Numbered from the stretch's first letter, positions 18,353 to 27,103 are shown. The stretch: DNA of 64,000 nucleotides from UBA2040 sp041751955 (GCA_041751955.1 JBGSIB010000073.1:78769-142768); one strand, 5' to 3'. Notes: generated by a model from the sequence alone, not told the origin. Program-made: numbers and translations.

Positions 18353-19068
18353 TGACAGAAAAAAAAATGGGCGATCCTATTGGTAGAGCAATATTAGACT
18401 ACGCCGAAAACAGAATTCCAAGTGACATCATTGTTATGTCAGATATTTGTGATGACGATATTATTCCGTTAGAAGTTCTTTTTAGAAAATTTGACGATAT
18501 GCCTGAGCTGGAGCAAATTGCCTTGGAAGAATGCGAAGGCAAAGTGCTCGACGTGGGAGCCGGTGCTGGTGCACACGCTAAATACCTTAACAGCACAAAA
18601 ACAGAAGTTCATTGTATTGAAATATCTGAAGGTGCAGTAGAAAATTTGAAAGACCTAGAAATTCCTGTTCGTAAAATAAATTTCTTCGATCTGAAAGATG
18701 AAAAGTACGACACCATTTTGATGTTAATGAATGGTATCGGTATAGCTGGTAAACTATCCAATTTAGAGAAAACTTTACTACATGCCAAATCACTTTTGAA
18801 TCCTGATGGAAAAATTCTTTGTGACTCTTCCGACATCAAATACCTGTACGAGAACGAAGACGGTTCCATGTGGACAGACTTGAACAACGAGTATTATGGA
18901 AATTTCCGATTTCAAATGAAATTCAAAAATGAAATTGGCCCGTGGTTTGATTGGCTCTATGTTGATTTTGATAATCTATTTCAGGCGGCTAAAAAAGTTG
19001 GGCTAAAAGCACATAAAATTTATGACATGGACGACCATTATTTGGCTGAAATAAAAATTGCTGAGTAA
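18352..19068 (+). CDS. Class I SAM-dependent methyltransferase, substrate unknown
   Basis: 238 residues. Motif I is V-L-D-V-G-A-G-A-G-A-H-A near residues 65-75, and C-I-E-I-S (motif II) and a D-T-I-L-M-L-M-N-G-I-G motif IV follow. The ATG at 18352 is preferred over a TTG one codon earlier because it forms the TGATG overlap with the preceding gene. I cannot assign a substrate. It is followed without any gap by a TTG-started TraB-like gene. Confidence 0.85.
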   Translation: MTEKKMGDPIGRAILDYAENRIPSDIIVMSDICDDDIIPLEVLFRKFDDMPELEQIALEECEGKVLDVGAGAGAHAKYLNSTKTEVHCIEISEGAVENLKDLEIPVRKINFFDLKDEKYDTILMLMNGIGIAGKLSNLEKTLLHAKSLLNPDGKILCDSSDIKYLYENEDGSMWTDLNNEYYGNFRFQMKFKNEIGPWFDWLYVDFDNLFQAAKKVGLKAHKIYDMDDHYLAEIKIAE

Positions 19069-19959
19069 TTGAATAAAATACTGAACATATTGTTTCTGTT
19101 CATCTACTGTTCTTTTTGGGGACAAGAGACAAAGATTGATCCAGATAATTTAAAAAGCGTTTTTTGGAAAATAACCGATCCCGAAACGCAACACATGAGC
19201 TACCTTTTCGGTACGATGCACATGGTGACCAAAGACAAATTTGTGATGCCTAATGCAGTAAAAATGAAATTACTCCGTTCGGAAGTCTTGTTTTTAGAAG
19301 TCGTTGATTTTGAAGATTTTGGAAGCTTAAAAGAATTAATGGATAGTGATTCAAGAATGAGCGACGCGCTCAACAATGAACAGCGAGATTCCCTTTATAA
19401 GTTTACACAAAAGGAACTCAAAATGGATTCTGCTATGTTTGAATCTACGTTCGGCAAGTTCAACCCCATGATTTTCTCCTCTTTGCTGATAAAAGATATT
19501 TTTCTTAAAAGCGAAAGTTATGACAAAACGCTTTTCTATATCGCCAAAGAAAACGAAATTCCAGCCGAAGGGCTAGAAACTATGAAAAAACAAATGAATA
19601 TCCTAAACGACATGACGGATGAAACAAAAGTAGAGTTTATCATGAATGTCATCAGATTTGGCTCCCTGTATAAAACCTCATTCTTCGCCTTGCAAAATGC
19701 TTATTTGAATCAAGATCTTTCTATAGTTTCAAAAATGGAATCTCAAGGAAAAAATGTTGACCAATTTGTGGATAAAGATTTATTGGATAATAGAAATTTA
19801 GGCTGGATAACTACCTTAATACCGAGATTAAAAACCCAAAATTTATTTATTGGTGTCGGGGCGGCGCATCTTACAGGAAACAACGGCCTTATCAACTTAC
19901 TGAGTCAGCAGGGATTCGTAGTAGAACCGATTCAAATACGATTAACCAAATATTTATGA
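19069..19959 (+). CDS. TraB/GumN family protein, exported
   Basis: 296 residues, with a TTG start directly after the TAA of the methyltransferase. The N-terminus is a short signal-like hydrophobic segment ending in W-G-Q-E. The two family boxes are visible: Y-L-F-G-T-M-H at about 43-49, and the C-terminal F-I-G-V-G-A-A-H-L-T-G-N-N-G-L-I-N-L-L. These His and Glu residues are thought to form a metal-dependent hydrolase site related to Tiki proteases. The natural substrate of the bacterial members is unknown. It overlaps the FKBP gene by four bases (ATGA). Confidence 0.85.
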   Translation: MNKILNILFLFIYCSFWGQETKIDPDNLKSVFWKITDPETQHMSYLFGTMHMVTKDKFVMPNAVKMKLLRSEVLFLEVVDFEDFGSLKELMDSDSRMSDALNNEQRDSLYKFTQKELKMDSAMFESTFGKFNPMIFSSLLIKDIFLKSESYDKTLFYIAKENEIPAEGLETMKKQMNILNDMTDETKVEFIMNVIRFGSLYKTSFFALQNAYLNQDLSIVSKMESQGKNVDQFVDKDLLDNRNLGWITTLIPRLKTQNLFIGVGAAHLTGNNGLINLLSQQGFVVEPIQIRLTKYL

Positions 19960-20414
19960 AACGATATCTTCTTCCTCTTTTTTCCATTTTTGTTCTTTCC
20001 TTTTTCATCGCTAGCTGCACAGGTTATTCAGAAAAAGAGAAAAAAACATTTGATACTGAAATTCAAGCTTTTTTGAAGAAATCCAACTTGAAATTATCCA
20101 AAACAAGCTCAGGAGTGTATTATAAAATCGTCAAAAAAGGAGAGGGAAAAACCATTCTTTACGGAGACAAAATACGCGTAATGTACAAAGGCAAAAATAT
20201 GGATGGCTTGATTTTCGACGAGAAGAACACACCCATCATCTATGAACTCAAAAACCTTATTCCTGCTTGGAAAGAAATTCTCGTTGGACAAAAAACGGGA
20301 AGTGTTTTTTATATTGCCACTCCACCGCAAATGGGTTATGGAAATGAACAAGCAGGTGAAATTCCACCAAACAGTTGTTTGTTTTTTGACATAAAAGTGA
20401 TGGAAAGCTTATAA
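19956..20414 (+). CDS. FKBP-type peptidyl-prolyl isomerase lipoprotein
   Basis: 152 residues. The signal ends in a lipobox-like S-F-F-I-A-S-C with Cys21, so it is probably a membrane-anchored lipoprotein. The FKBP fold covers about residues 45-150, with G-D-K-I-R-V-M-Y-K-G near 70 and the conserved end P-Q-M-G-Y-G-N-E-Q...I-P-P-N-S-C-L-F-F-D-I. The usual V-I-P-G-W core is replaced by L-I-P-A-W, which is tolerated in the family. It likely assists folding of periplasmic or outer-membrane proteins. Confidence 0.88.
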   Translation: MKRYLLPLFSIFVLSFFIASCTGYSEKEKKTFDTEIQAFLKKSNLKLSKTSSGVYYKIVKKGEGKTILYGDKIRVMYKGKNMDGLIFDEKNTPIIYELKNLIPAWKEILVGQKTGSVFYIATPPQMGYGNEQAGEIPPNSCLFFDIKVMESL

Positions 20415-20463
20415 GCTGTATTCGATTTTCCATTTTTTACTTGCCTTAACCAATCGAAAACTT

Positions 20464-20471
20464 TACTTTTG
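20464..20471 (+). promoter_or_regulatory. -7 promoter box (TACTTTTG) of sucD
   Basis: A TAnnTTTG match 34 bases before the sucD ATG, in the 91-base gap after the FKBP gene. Confidence 0.5.
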
Positions 20472-20505
20472 AGACCGAATAATTCAAGACAATATACCGA
20501 TAAAA

Positions 20506-21384
20506 ATGAGCGTACTCGTTAATAAAAATTCCAAAGTTATAGTTCAAGGATTCACGGGAAGTGAAGGAACTTTTCACGCAAGTCAAATGATTGAATATGG
20601 CACCAATGTAGTTGGTGGTGTAACACCCGGAAAAGGAGGTTCGACACATTTGGATCGTCCTGTTTTTAACACGGTATCAGATGCAGTTGAAAAAACAGGT
20701 GCTGATGTTTCTATTATTTTCGTTCCACCTGCATTTGCAGCTGACGCGATTATGGAAGCAGCAGCTTCAGGTATCAAAGTAATTGTTTGTATCACGGAAG
20801 GAATTCCGGTTGCTGATATGGTCAAAGCCAAAGAGTACATCAACGGATTAAACACACGTTTGATCGGTCCAAACTGTCCTGGTATCATTACTGCAGGAGA
20901 AGCAAAAGTAGGTATCATGCCTGGTTTTGTTTTTGGAAAAGGGAAAATTGGTATTGTCTCTAAATCAGGAACTTTGACTTACGAAGCGGCTGACCAAGTT
21001 ACTAAAGCTGGACTAGGAATAACTACAGCCATCGGAATTGGTGGAGACCCAATTATCGGAACGACCACAAAAGAAGCGGTTGAATTACTGATGAATGATC
21101 CTGAAACAGAAGGAATCGTTATGATCGGTGAAATCGGAGGAAACTTAGAAGCTATCGCTGCACGTTGGATAAAAGAGAATGGTACAAAACCAGTTGTAGG
21201 TTTCATCGCTGGTGAAACGGCGCCAAAAGGTCGTACAATGGGTCACGCTGGCGCTATCGTTGGTGGTGATGATGATACGGCAGAAGCTAAAAAACGCATC
21301 ATGCGCGAGTGCGGAATTCACGTGGTGGATTCTCCAGCGCATATTGGTGAAAAAATGAGAGAAGTTTTAGGCGTAACGGCTTAA
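20506..21384 (+). CDS. sucD: Succinate-CoA ligase (ADP/GDP-forming) subunit alpha
   Basis: 292 residues, normal length. Motifs: V-Q-G-F-T-G-S-E-G-T-F-H in the CoA-binding Rossmann domain, G-P-N-C-P-G-I, the S-K-S-G-T-L-T-Y-E loop and the phosphorylated-histidine motif G-H-A-G-A-I-V-G-G. It converts succinyl-CoA to succinate in the TCA cycle with the beta subunit. sucC is not in the neighbourhood, so the two subunits are encoded apart, as in other Bacteroidota (recalled, not checked). It ends 19 bases before a strong terminator. Confidence 0.97.
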   Translation: MSVLVNKNSKVIVQGFTGSEGTFHASQMIEYGTNVVGGVTPGKGGSTHLDRPVFNTVSDAVEKTGADVSIIFVPPAFAADAIMEAAASGIKVIVCITEGIPVADMVKAKEYINGLNTRLIGPNCPGIITAGEAKVGIMPGFVFGKGKIGIVSKSGTLTYEAADQVTKAGLGITTAIGIGGDPIIGTTTKEAVELLMNDPETEGIVMIGEIGGNLEAIAARWIKENGTKPVVGFIAGETAPKGRTMGHAGAIVGGDDDTAEAKKRIMRECGIHVVDSPAHIGEKMREVLGVTA

Positions 21385-21403
21385 TCAATTCATAATTTAT
21401 AGA

Positions 21404-21440
21404 AAGAAGGAGTGAAAAGTTTCGCTCCTTCTTTTTTTTT
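21404..21440 (+). terminator. Rho-independent terminator after sucD
   Basis: The left arm AAGAAGGAG pairs with CTCCTTCTT, extended inward by a G-T wobble and further pairs, followed by a run of T. It is the strongest hairpin-plus-T terminator for a plus-strand gene in the first half of the window. Confidence 0.85.
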
Positions 21441-21517
21441 GAAAAGCTTTCATAGCTATTAAAATCTTTTAGTAGCTTTACATCCCTGAAAATCAGGAAC
21501 GGAAAAACAAGTTAACG

Positions 21518-22447
21518 ATGAAATGCAAACTACGCTTAGCCCTTTTCCTACTTGCAACAACCCTCTTTTCATGTCAATCAGACGCTAATAAATCATCAAA
21601 AAAAGTTGAATTGCGTGCCGATGGCAATGGTTCGTGTGAAACGTTTTGGATGAATTATGCTCCTGATAAGGAGGAGAAAATAAAGTTGTTGATAGAACTT
21701 CTAGAAAAAAACAAGGATTTTTCAGGTGAAAATCAGCGCTTTTTGAAAAGTTTATTAGCTGATCTTGAGCGTAATCCTAATGCTGATGAATTGCTTTTAA
21801 CTATCGATAAAACCATTTATCCTATTTTTCAATTGGACAAAGATAAAACGGGAATTAAAGGCATTATCAGTCAAGATGAAGTAGACGGACGATGGGAAGA
21901 ATTCGCTAAAGAACATCAGATTTTAAAAGGGAATTTTGCTTATCAAAGTATAGATAGCATAGGGAAAATGGTCTATTTTCCAGAAGAATTTTCTGAACTG
22001 TTCAATGACAATCCTCCGAAATTTAACTACTATGCAATTCGCCGAAAAGGAACGAGTAAATTAACCAATCTTTGTTATTTGGGTGATGACTGCCTCTCCT
22101 ATTTTCATTACGATATTAGCTTGAGTCTGAAAGAAAAAGAAGATAGTTTATTATTCGGTAGTAAATTTTCTTTGGATTTGGAATTTGGCTCTTTCCCACA
22201 AATAGATAAAGCTTTTAAAACCCAATACAGTGAAAACTGCATGGATTGTCCAACTAACTATCCGGACCAAAAAACCTTCGCCAAATTGAAAGGAATTGAA
22301 GGGATTTACTTCGTTTATGCCGATGATTTCCCTATCAATACAAAGCTGGCAAAACCTTCTCGTTCCATTGTCTTGCAAAAGGAAAATGGTTCAGTCATAA
22401 CTATTTGGACCTCTGAAATTGATCTTTCGGGTTGTGGCTGTCTTTAG
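21518..22447 (+). CDS. Lipoprotein of unknown function
   Basis: 309 residues. The signal peptide ends in a clear lipobox (T-T-L-F-S-C, Cys19) followed by a polar S/D/N/K linker. The rest is mixed alpha/beta with no motif I recognise. Paired cysteines occur (C-M-D-C and a final C-G-C), which suggests disulfides outside the cytoplasm. The C-terminus overlaps the stop of the convergent DUF4956 gene: the two stop codons share bases 22445-22446. Confidence 0.7.
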   Translation: MKCKLRLALFLLATTLFSCQSDANKSSKKVELRADGNGSCETFWMNYAPDKEEKIKLLIELLEKNKDFSGENQRFLKSLLADLERNPNADELLLTIDKTIYPIFQLDKDKTGIKGIISQDEVDGRWEEFAKEHQILKGNFAYQSIDSIGKMVYFPEEFSELFNDNPPKFNYYAIRRKGTSKLTNLCYLGDDCLSYFHYDISLSLKEKEDSLLFGSKFSLDLEFGSFPQIDKAFKTQYSENCMDCPTNYPDQKTFAKLKGIEGIYFVYADDFPINTKLAKPSRSIVLQKENGSVITIWTSEIDLSGCGCL

Positions 22448-23118
22448 TCGAATGAACTTGGATCCTGAGAACTGTAGTCAGAAAATTTTTGACTGTCCTC
22501 ATAGTAGTAAATCATTACCTGGGCTACATCACGAAGAAAGTTGATTTTACCTACTTCAAAACGATTGATTTCAAGACCAGTTCGTGTTTTCAAATCTGCC
22601 ATCATTTCATCGTAATGTTCTGGTTTGATTAAATCTATTCTTTCGTAAATAATCGTTTTTCGCGTTTCATGTTTCAGTAGCCATAAATATTCCAGCCCAG
22701 CGGTAATGCCAATCACAGAGCCGTTGATTACAACCATTTCAACAATGGAAATTTTATTGCTGGCCATGGAGTTGATGACTGACAAACCGATAATGAGAAA
22801 CAAGTAGGTCATTTCTTTAATTTCTACTGTATTGGTTCGGTAACGTATAATCCCAAAAATAGCAAATAATCCAAGTCCCATTCCTGTATCGATATCTAAT
22901 TTTTTCAATGAAAAACAGATGAAGAATGTAATCATCCCAATGAGATAATACGTAAATAAATAATCTTTACGCTTCGTTTTTGGGTAATACAAATACCTGA
23001 TAATCAGTGTAAGGCACACTATATTGATCAGAAGACGGAAAAGAAATGTATAGATATCTGCATCAACAAGTACCCAATCAAAAAACTTTATTCCTTTAGC
23101 AATAGCTAGCTTTTCCAT
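22444..23118 (-). CDS. DUF4956 membrane protein (partner of VTC-domain protein)
   Basis: 224 residues with four or five hydrophobic helices (about 25-45, 50-70, 78-120, 125-150). The pattern G-L-G-L-F-A-I-F-G-I-I-R-Y-R-T is the conserved core of DUF4956. The cytoplasmic C-terminal domain has a ferredoxin-like alternation (residues 155-215). This family is repeatedly found next to VTC-type polyphosphate polymerase genes, and here its start overlaps the VTC gene by 23 bases. A role as membrane channel or anchor for the polymer is inferred, not shown. Confidence 0.85.
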   Translation of the reverse strand: MEKLAIAKGIKFFDWVLVDADIYTFLFRLLINIVCLTLIIRYLYYPKTKRKDYLFTYYLIGMITFFICFSLKKLDIDTGMGLGLFAIFGIIRYRTNTVEIKEMTYLFLIIGLSVINSMASNKISIVEMVVINGSVIGITAGLEYLWLLKHETRKTIIYERIDLIKPEHYDEMMADLKTRTGLEINRFEVGKINFLRDVAQVMIYYYEDSQKFSDYSSQDPSSFD

Positions 23119-23857
23119 TAATTTTATTTATTTGAATTAATTTTTCTTTAAACATATTGTGCTTCAATTTCCCTTTGTACAAACTAAGAGAGCCTATGCA
23201 ATATTTACTCAAGCGATAAGGTCTTTTGCCCATAGATCGCATGATTTGGTTGAATTGACCGTGACGATCAAATCGCTTTTGTTTCAATTCCAAAATAACA
23301 ATGTTTTGAAATCGTTCCGTTCTTCCCTCCCATGAAAAAGATAAATCTATATCAATTGTCAAGCGCTCCTTACGAACAACGTCGACTAAGGTAATTCTTC
23401 GGTAGGAATTCATCATACTGGCTTGCAAAGCACCATTTTCCTTTACGATGGAATCTATGAAGGCCTCAGATGAAGGTGATAATTCTTTTTCAAAACCTTG
23501 AAGACGAACTCTTTTCTTCACAACTCGGCCCTTTTGTCTATGTTTTACTTCCAAAAAAAACAAACCACTTTCCACATAATTTCGAATCCGAACTTTGAAT
23601 CGTTCTTCACGACCATTGTGATGAGCGTTGAAAAAACTAAATTTTTCATCGTCAAAATACATGCTCTCGTAGGTAGGAAGTCGCAAACCATCAATATCAG
23701 TAATGGCGTATATATCCTTCAATTTTTCTAACAATTCGGGAAGATCATCCATGGCAATAGCAAATTTTGTATCTACTCTGTCCATTAAGCGCACAGTATC
23801 CATTTCGGCAAGTGATATACCTTTGAAAGATTTTAGTTGTACCTCAATGTTATGCAT
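23096..23857 (-). CDS. VTC-domain polyphosphate polymerase
   Basis: 253 residues forming one VTC/CYTH-like tunnel domain. The residues expected of an active polymerase can be seen: V-D-T-K-F near 29-33, Y-F-D around 67, R-F-K-V-R-I-R-N-Y near 85-93, F-L-E-V-K-H-R near 98-104, K-K-R-V-R, Y-R-R-I, I-D-I-D, I-L-E-L-K-Q-K and S-K-Y-C-I-G. In yeast Vtc4 the equivalent Lys/Arg/Glu set binds the phosphate chain and metal. It should make polyphosphate from ATP at the inner membrane with DUF4956 as partner. It has its own promoter box upstream. Confidence 0.87.
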   Translation of the reverse strand: MHNIEVQLKSFKGISLAEMDTVRLMDRVDTKFAIAMDDLPELLEKLKDIYAITDIDGLRLPTYESMYFDDEKFSFFNAHHNGREERFKVRIRNYVESGLFFLEVKHRQKGRVVKKRVRLQGFEKELSPSSEAFIDSIVKENGALQASMMNSYRRITLVDVVRKERLTIDIDLSFSWEGRTERFQNIVILELKQKRFDRHGQFNQIMRSMGKRPYRLSKYCIGSLSLYKGKLKHNMFKEKLIQINKINGKASYC

Positions 23858-23874
23858 GTGTTAGCAAAGATAAA

Positions 23875-23882
23875 TTTTCTGG
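23875..23882 (-). promoter_or_regulatory. -7 promoter box (TATCTTTG) of the VTC-DUF4956 pair
   Basis: A perfect minus-strand TAnnTTTG match 17 bases before the ATG at 23857, in the 68-base gap below the DUF547 gene. Confidence 0.6.
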
Positions 23883-23925
23883 CGAAATGCAGAATTTAAT
23901 TGATGTATAATTTATAAGCACAATT

Positions 23926-24624
23926 TTAATAATGAACTTTCTTGGCGCTTTTGGTCCAATCAAATGAGGAGAACTTAATTTTATAATCATCATTTGAAAA
24001 GTACTTTTTCAATAGACGACGAATACCAGCCATCCCTCCGAAATCGTTTAAATAAAATAAAAACAAGCCGGAAAGTTCAATTTTACATTTTTCGTGGTCC
24101 AACTTGGACTCGTTCAAAATATATTCCGATTCGCCTATTTCAAGTTCCGTTTCAATATTGTCAAGCGTTAAGACACGAACTATGGGACATGAAGCGGCTC
24201 CACAATTCAGCTGAAAATGGATACGTGGCTCCAATCGCTTACTTTTCCAATTTTTTGTTCTCTTAGAGAGGTAAGCTCCGGGAATAAATCCCAAACCATA
24301 TTTCCAAAAATTTCCTCTTAAAATTCCGTGTTCAATATCGTCCAAGGATAGAACTTCATTTGCAATCACAATTTTCTTGTTCGAAAAGATACGCTTGTCA
24401 ATTTTTGGAGAATTCATCCCAGCCAATTCCAATTGAACGAATCCGTTGTAAACGTTGAGCCAGAAAACTTTTTTCTCAAGTTCCATCAGTTCCGTCAGAT
24501 TTTCTGGCTCAATATCTTTGAAAAACTGTATTTCATTTTCAATCGCATTATCTTTCAATGCCTTGATTAAAAAATCAGTACTATTTTGTATTATTTTCGT
24601 AGATATGTCCGTTGCATCCATCAA
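23926..24624 (-). CDS. DUF547 domain protein
   Basis: 232 residues. The family landmarks are F-W-L-N-V-Y-N-G-F-V-Q near 54-64, D-I-E-H-G-I-L-R-G near 96-104 and Q-L-N-C-G-A-A-S-C-P near 137-146. The Cys/His arrangement recalls a papain-like or transglutaminase-like fold, but activity is unknown. There is no signal peptide. The start (24624 or the adjacent Met) overlaps the 5' end of the divergent helical protein gene by about 20 bases. Confidence 0.83.
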   Translation of the reverse strand: MMDATDISTKIIQNSTDFLIKALKDNAIENEIQFFKDIEPENLTELMELEKKVFWLNVYNGFVQLELAGMNSPKIDKRIFSNKKIVIANEVLSLDDIEHGILRGNFWKYGLGFIPGAYLSKRTKNWKSKRLEPRIHFQLNCGAASCPIVRVLTLDNIETELEIGESEYILNESKLDHEKCKIELSGLFLFYLNDFGGMAGIRRLLKKYFSNDDYKIKFSSFDWTKSAKKVHY

Positions 24625-25141
24625 GCAATCTTTGGTAGAATTTCACAAAACGCGTGACTTTGTGTCGTTTTTTTCGAGTTCACTTCAAAATAAACAAGAT
24701 TCTAAGGATTTATTGACAGTTTCTTTAGATTCTTCGGATGAAAAATCATCTATTCTTGGAAGCTGGGTTTGCACGCATTGGGTCGAAAAAGATAAACAAT
24801 TGTTTCAAAATGCGCTGCCACAGATTGTTCTTTTCCTTGAAAACGGAACGCATCAGTCAAGTTTACGCAGCTTTATGAAAGTGCTTACTTATCTAGAAAT
24901 TGATGAAGCTTATCAAGGCAGAGTGATTGATTTATGTGCTCACTTTATATCTGAATCCCATCACAAAGTGGCACTTCATGTATACTGTATCCATGTTCTT
25001 GCCCCTTTGATGAAGCTTTATCCTGAATTGTACCCTGAAATAAATGCTTTAATAGAACTCCATTCCATCAATAAATCACCTGCCTACCACGCTGGATACA
25101 GACATTTCAGAAAAACAACAAAAAAAAATCACACATTATAA
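24605..25141 (+). CDS. Helical (HEAT-like) protein of unknown function
   Basis: 178 residues from the ATG at 24605. The frame extends upstream only through the antisense of DUF547. The composition is helical and rich in Leu, Ser, His and Gln, with repeated helix-turn-helix spacing that recalls HEAT/ARM proteins (S-S-L-R-S-F-M-K-V-L-T-Y-L, K-V-A-L-H-V-Y-C-I-H-V-L). No enzyme motif is seen. A TATTTTCG box lies 5 bases before the ATG. Confidence 0.7.
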   Translation: MSVASIKQSLVEFHKTRDFVSFFSSSLQNKQDSKDLLTVSLDSSDEKSSILGSWVCTHWVEKDKQLFQNALPQIVLFLENGTHQSSLRSFMKVLTYLEIDEAYQGRVIDLCAHFISESHHKVALHVYCIHVLAPLMKLYPELYPEINALIELHSINKSPAYHAGYRHFRKTTKKNHTL

Positions 25142-25186
25142 TGCTTGTAATCAGTAAGTTATGTTAATTTAACTTTTTTTTATAGT

Positions 25187-25203
25187 ACTATGTATTGCAT
25201 AGT
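25187..25203. promoter_or_regulatory. Probable PadR operator palindrome
   Basis: ACTATG-TATTG-CATAGT is a perfect inverted repeat (6-bp arms, 5-bp spacer) placed 15 bases upstream of the -7 box, over the -33 region of the padR-pspC promoter. PadR regulators often bind ATGT/ACAT-type palindromes at their own promoter, so autoregulation is a reasonable inference. Confidence 0.5.
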
Positions 25204-25218
25204 TCAATCTTTTACCCA

Positions 25219-25226
25219 TATCTTTG
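25219..25226 (+). promoter_or_regulatory. -7 promoter box (TATCTTTG) of the padR-pspC operon
   Basis: A perfect TAnnTTTG match 16 bases before the padR ATG, just downstream of the palindrome. Confidence 0.6.
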
Positions 25227-25242
25227 TATAAACGAATAAAGC

Positions 25243-25566
25243 ATGAACGCAGAAAATACGCAAGCACAAATGCGAAAGGGAATTTTGGAATATTGTATTC
25301 TTTGTATCCTATATCGACAAGAAGCTTATCCTTCAGAAATACTAGAGGAGCTAAAAGCAGCAAAATTGATTGTGGTGGAAGGAACATTATACCCACTTCT
25401 TACGAGATTAAAAAACATGGAACTACTCACCTATCGTTGGGAAGAATCGACAGGTGGTCCGCCACGAAAATATTATTCTCTTACAGAAGAAGGTAAAAAT
25501 TTTCACGCCAGTTTATCCAATACATGGCTCGAATTGAGCTCAGCAGTTCACCAACTAAGCAAATAA
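25243..25566 (+). CDS. PadR family transcriptional regulator
   Basis: 107 residues. Winged-helix PadR domain: M-R-K-G-I-L-E-Y-C-I-L near 10-20, Y-P-S-E-I-L-E-E-L, V-V-E-G-T-L-Y-P-L-L-T-R-L (recognition helix) and G-G-P-P-R-K-Y-Y-S-L-T-E-E-G (wing). Short PadR proteins of this type usually repress an adjacent membrane-stress operon. Here the next gene, 4 bases downstream, encodes a PspC-domain protein. Confidence 0.93.
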   Translation: MNAENTQAQMRKGILEYCILCILYRQEAYPSEILEELKAAKLIVVEGTLYPLLTRLKNMELLTYRWEESTGGPPRKYYSLTEEGKNFHASLSNTWLELSSAVHQLSK

Positions 25567-25570
25567 GATT

Positions 25571-27103
25571 ATGAAAAAAACAACATCTATACACATCAAA
25601 GGCATCAATTTTATAATTGAGGAAGAAGCTTATGAAACTCTTAAAAATTACATGAATCGATTGAGTCAAAAATTGGCCAATACGGAAGGTAAAGAAGAAA
25701 TCATCGAGGATATTGAATTGCGGGTTGCAGAACTTTTCACGGCTGAATTGCAAGGTAACAAGGCGGTCATTGAGCAAAAAGATGTAGACAAAACCATAGC
25801 ACTCTTGGGAGAACCGGAGCAATATATTGAGGAAGATGAAAGCTCGACAGATTCTAAATCTAGCGACAGTCAGTCTGGACAGGCACATGGTGAAAACCGT
25901 GGAGAATATGAAGGCAAAGAGAAGAAACTGTACCGAGATATGGAAAATGCGAGTATTGCTGGGGTTTGTTCGGGTTTATCAGCATATTTCAACATTGATC
26001 TCATTATAGTTCGTATCATTTTCATTCTACTCCTTTTTGGCGGTGGATTCGGTTTTCCCCTTTATGTGATTCTGTGGGTAGTTTTACCAACGGCTAACTC
26101 GCATATCGATCGCTTGAGAATGCGTGGAATACCCATTACTGTAGAATCTGTTCGCGAAGAAGTAGAAATGGCTGCACAACGCTTGACTAAGAGTTCAAAA
26201 AAAATGGGGAAATCATTCAGAGGTTCGAACGCTATTAACAATGGAATCAACACAGTTGGCCGCATTATTTCAAAGATTATCGGCTTTTTCATGCTCTCTT
26301 TTGGGTTATGTGTCAGCATTTTCTTTGTTATCGTTTTTGTCCTTAAAAAAGGGGTTGTTCCTGTCAATGACGAAAATGGAATGCTTTCTCCATACGAATT
26401 TGGTAATCTTGTTTTCGAACCGCAATACATGAATTTGCTTTGGTGGGTTGGTGGCACGATGCTACTTATTTTCATTATATATCTTGTTGCAACTGCCATG
26501 CGATTCATTCTCAATACGCGTTACCCTTGGTACAAATATCTTTCAAGATTTACTATCATTGCTATGGTAATAACGGTAATCGTTGGATTCTATATTGGAA
26601 CATCCATGATGAAAGAGTTTTCTGTCGATAGTGAAGTAAAAACGGAAATTGCTACAACCGAAACTCCATTTAAAATAGAATACGAAACAATGGCTTATTC
26701 CAATTCGGAAGATAAAAGTGTACGTAGCAGACATATTTCTGAGTTGTCCATCCGCAATGGCTTTATTTTTCAGGAAGGATATCGCATTCGACTAAGAGAA
26801 TCCGCAGATAGTTCTTACCACATCTTTCACATCAAATCTGCGAACGGGATAACCAATCGTGTTTCTTCTAAAAAAGCTAAAAATATTCGCTTTGATGCCC
26901 AATTCCAAGACAGTGTGCTACTTGTTAAAAATTACTACAGTTACCCTGCTAAAGACAAAATAAGAGCACAGCGCATCCGTTTGGTCATCGATATTCCCAA
27001 AGGGAAAACAGTGAATTTTGATGGCGCAGAATATTCTGGAAATGAGGATTTTGATAACATTTGGATCCCAAGTAAAAATTGGAATGACGAAGACTGGGAT
27101 TAG
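25571..27103 (+). CDS. PspC-domain membrane protein
   Basis: 510 residues. The N-terminal 90 residues form a soluble helical domain (H-I-K-G-I-N-F-I-I-E-E-E-A-Y). The PspC domain at about 117-177 has K-K-L-Y-R-D, the A-G-V-C-S-G-L-S-A-Y-F motif and a hydrophobic helix ending P-L-Y-V-I-L-W-V-V-L-P. Three further hydrophobic segments follow (about 230-260, 285-310, 325-345). A C-terminal beta-rich domain of about 160 residues comes last. It is likely a cell-envelope stress protein of the inner membrane, controlled by the co-transcribed PadR. Confidence 0.87.
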   Translation: MKKTTSIHIKGINFIIEEEAYETLKNYMNRLSQKLANTEGKEEIIEDIELRVAELFTAELQGNKAVIEQKDVDKTIALLGEPEQYIEEDESSTDSKSSDSQSGQAHGENRGEYEGKEKKLYRDMENASIAGVCSGLSAYFNIDLIIVRIIFILLLFGGGFGFPLYVILWVVLPTANSHIDRLRMRGIPITVESVREEVEMAAQRLTKSSKKMGKSFRGSNAINNGINTVGRIISKIIGFFMLSFGLCVSIFFVIVFVLKKGVVPVNDENGMLSPYEFGNLVFEPQYMNLLWWVGGTMLLIFIIYLVATAMRFILNTRYPWYKYLSRFTIIAMVITVIVGFYIGTSMMKEFSVDSEVKTEIATTETPFKIEYETMAYSNSEDKSVRSRHISELSIRNGFIFQEGYRIRLRESADSSYHIFHIKSANGITNRVSSKKAKNIRFDAQFQDSVLLVKNYYSYPAKDKIRAQRIRLVIDIPKGKTVNFDGAEYSGNEDFDNIWIPSKNWNDEDWD

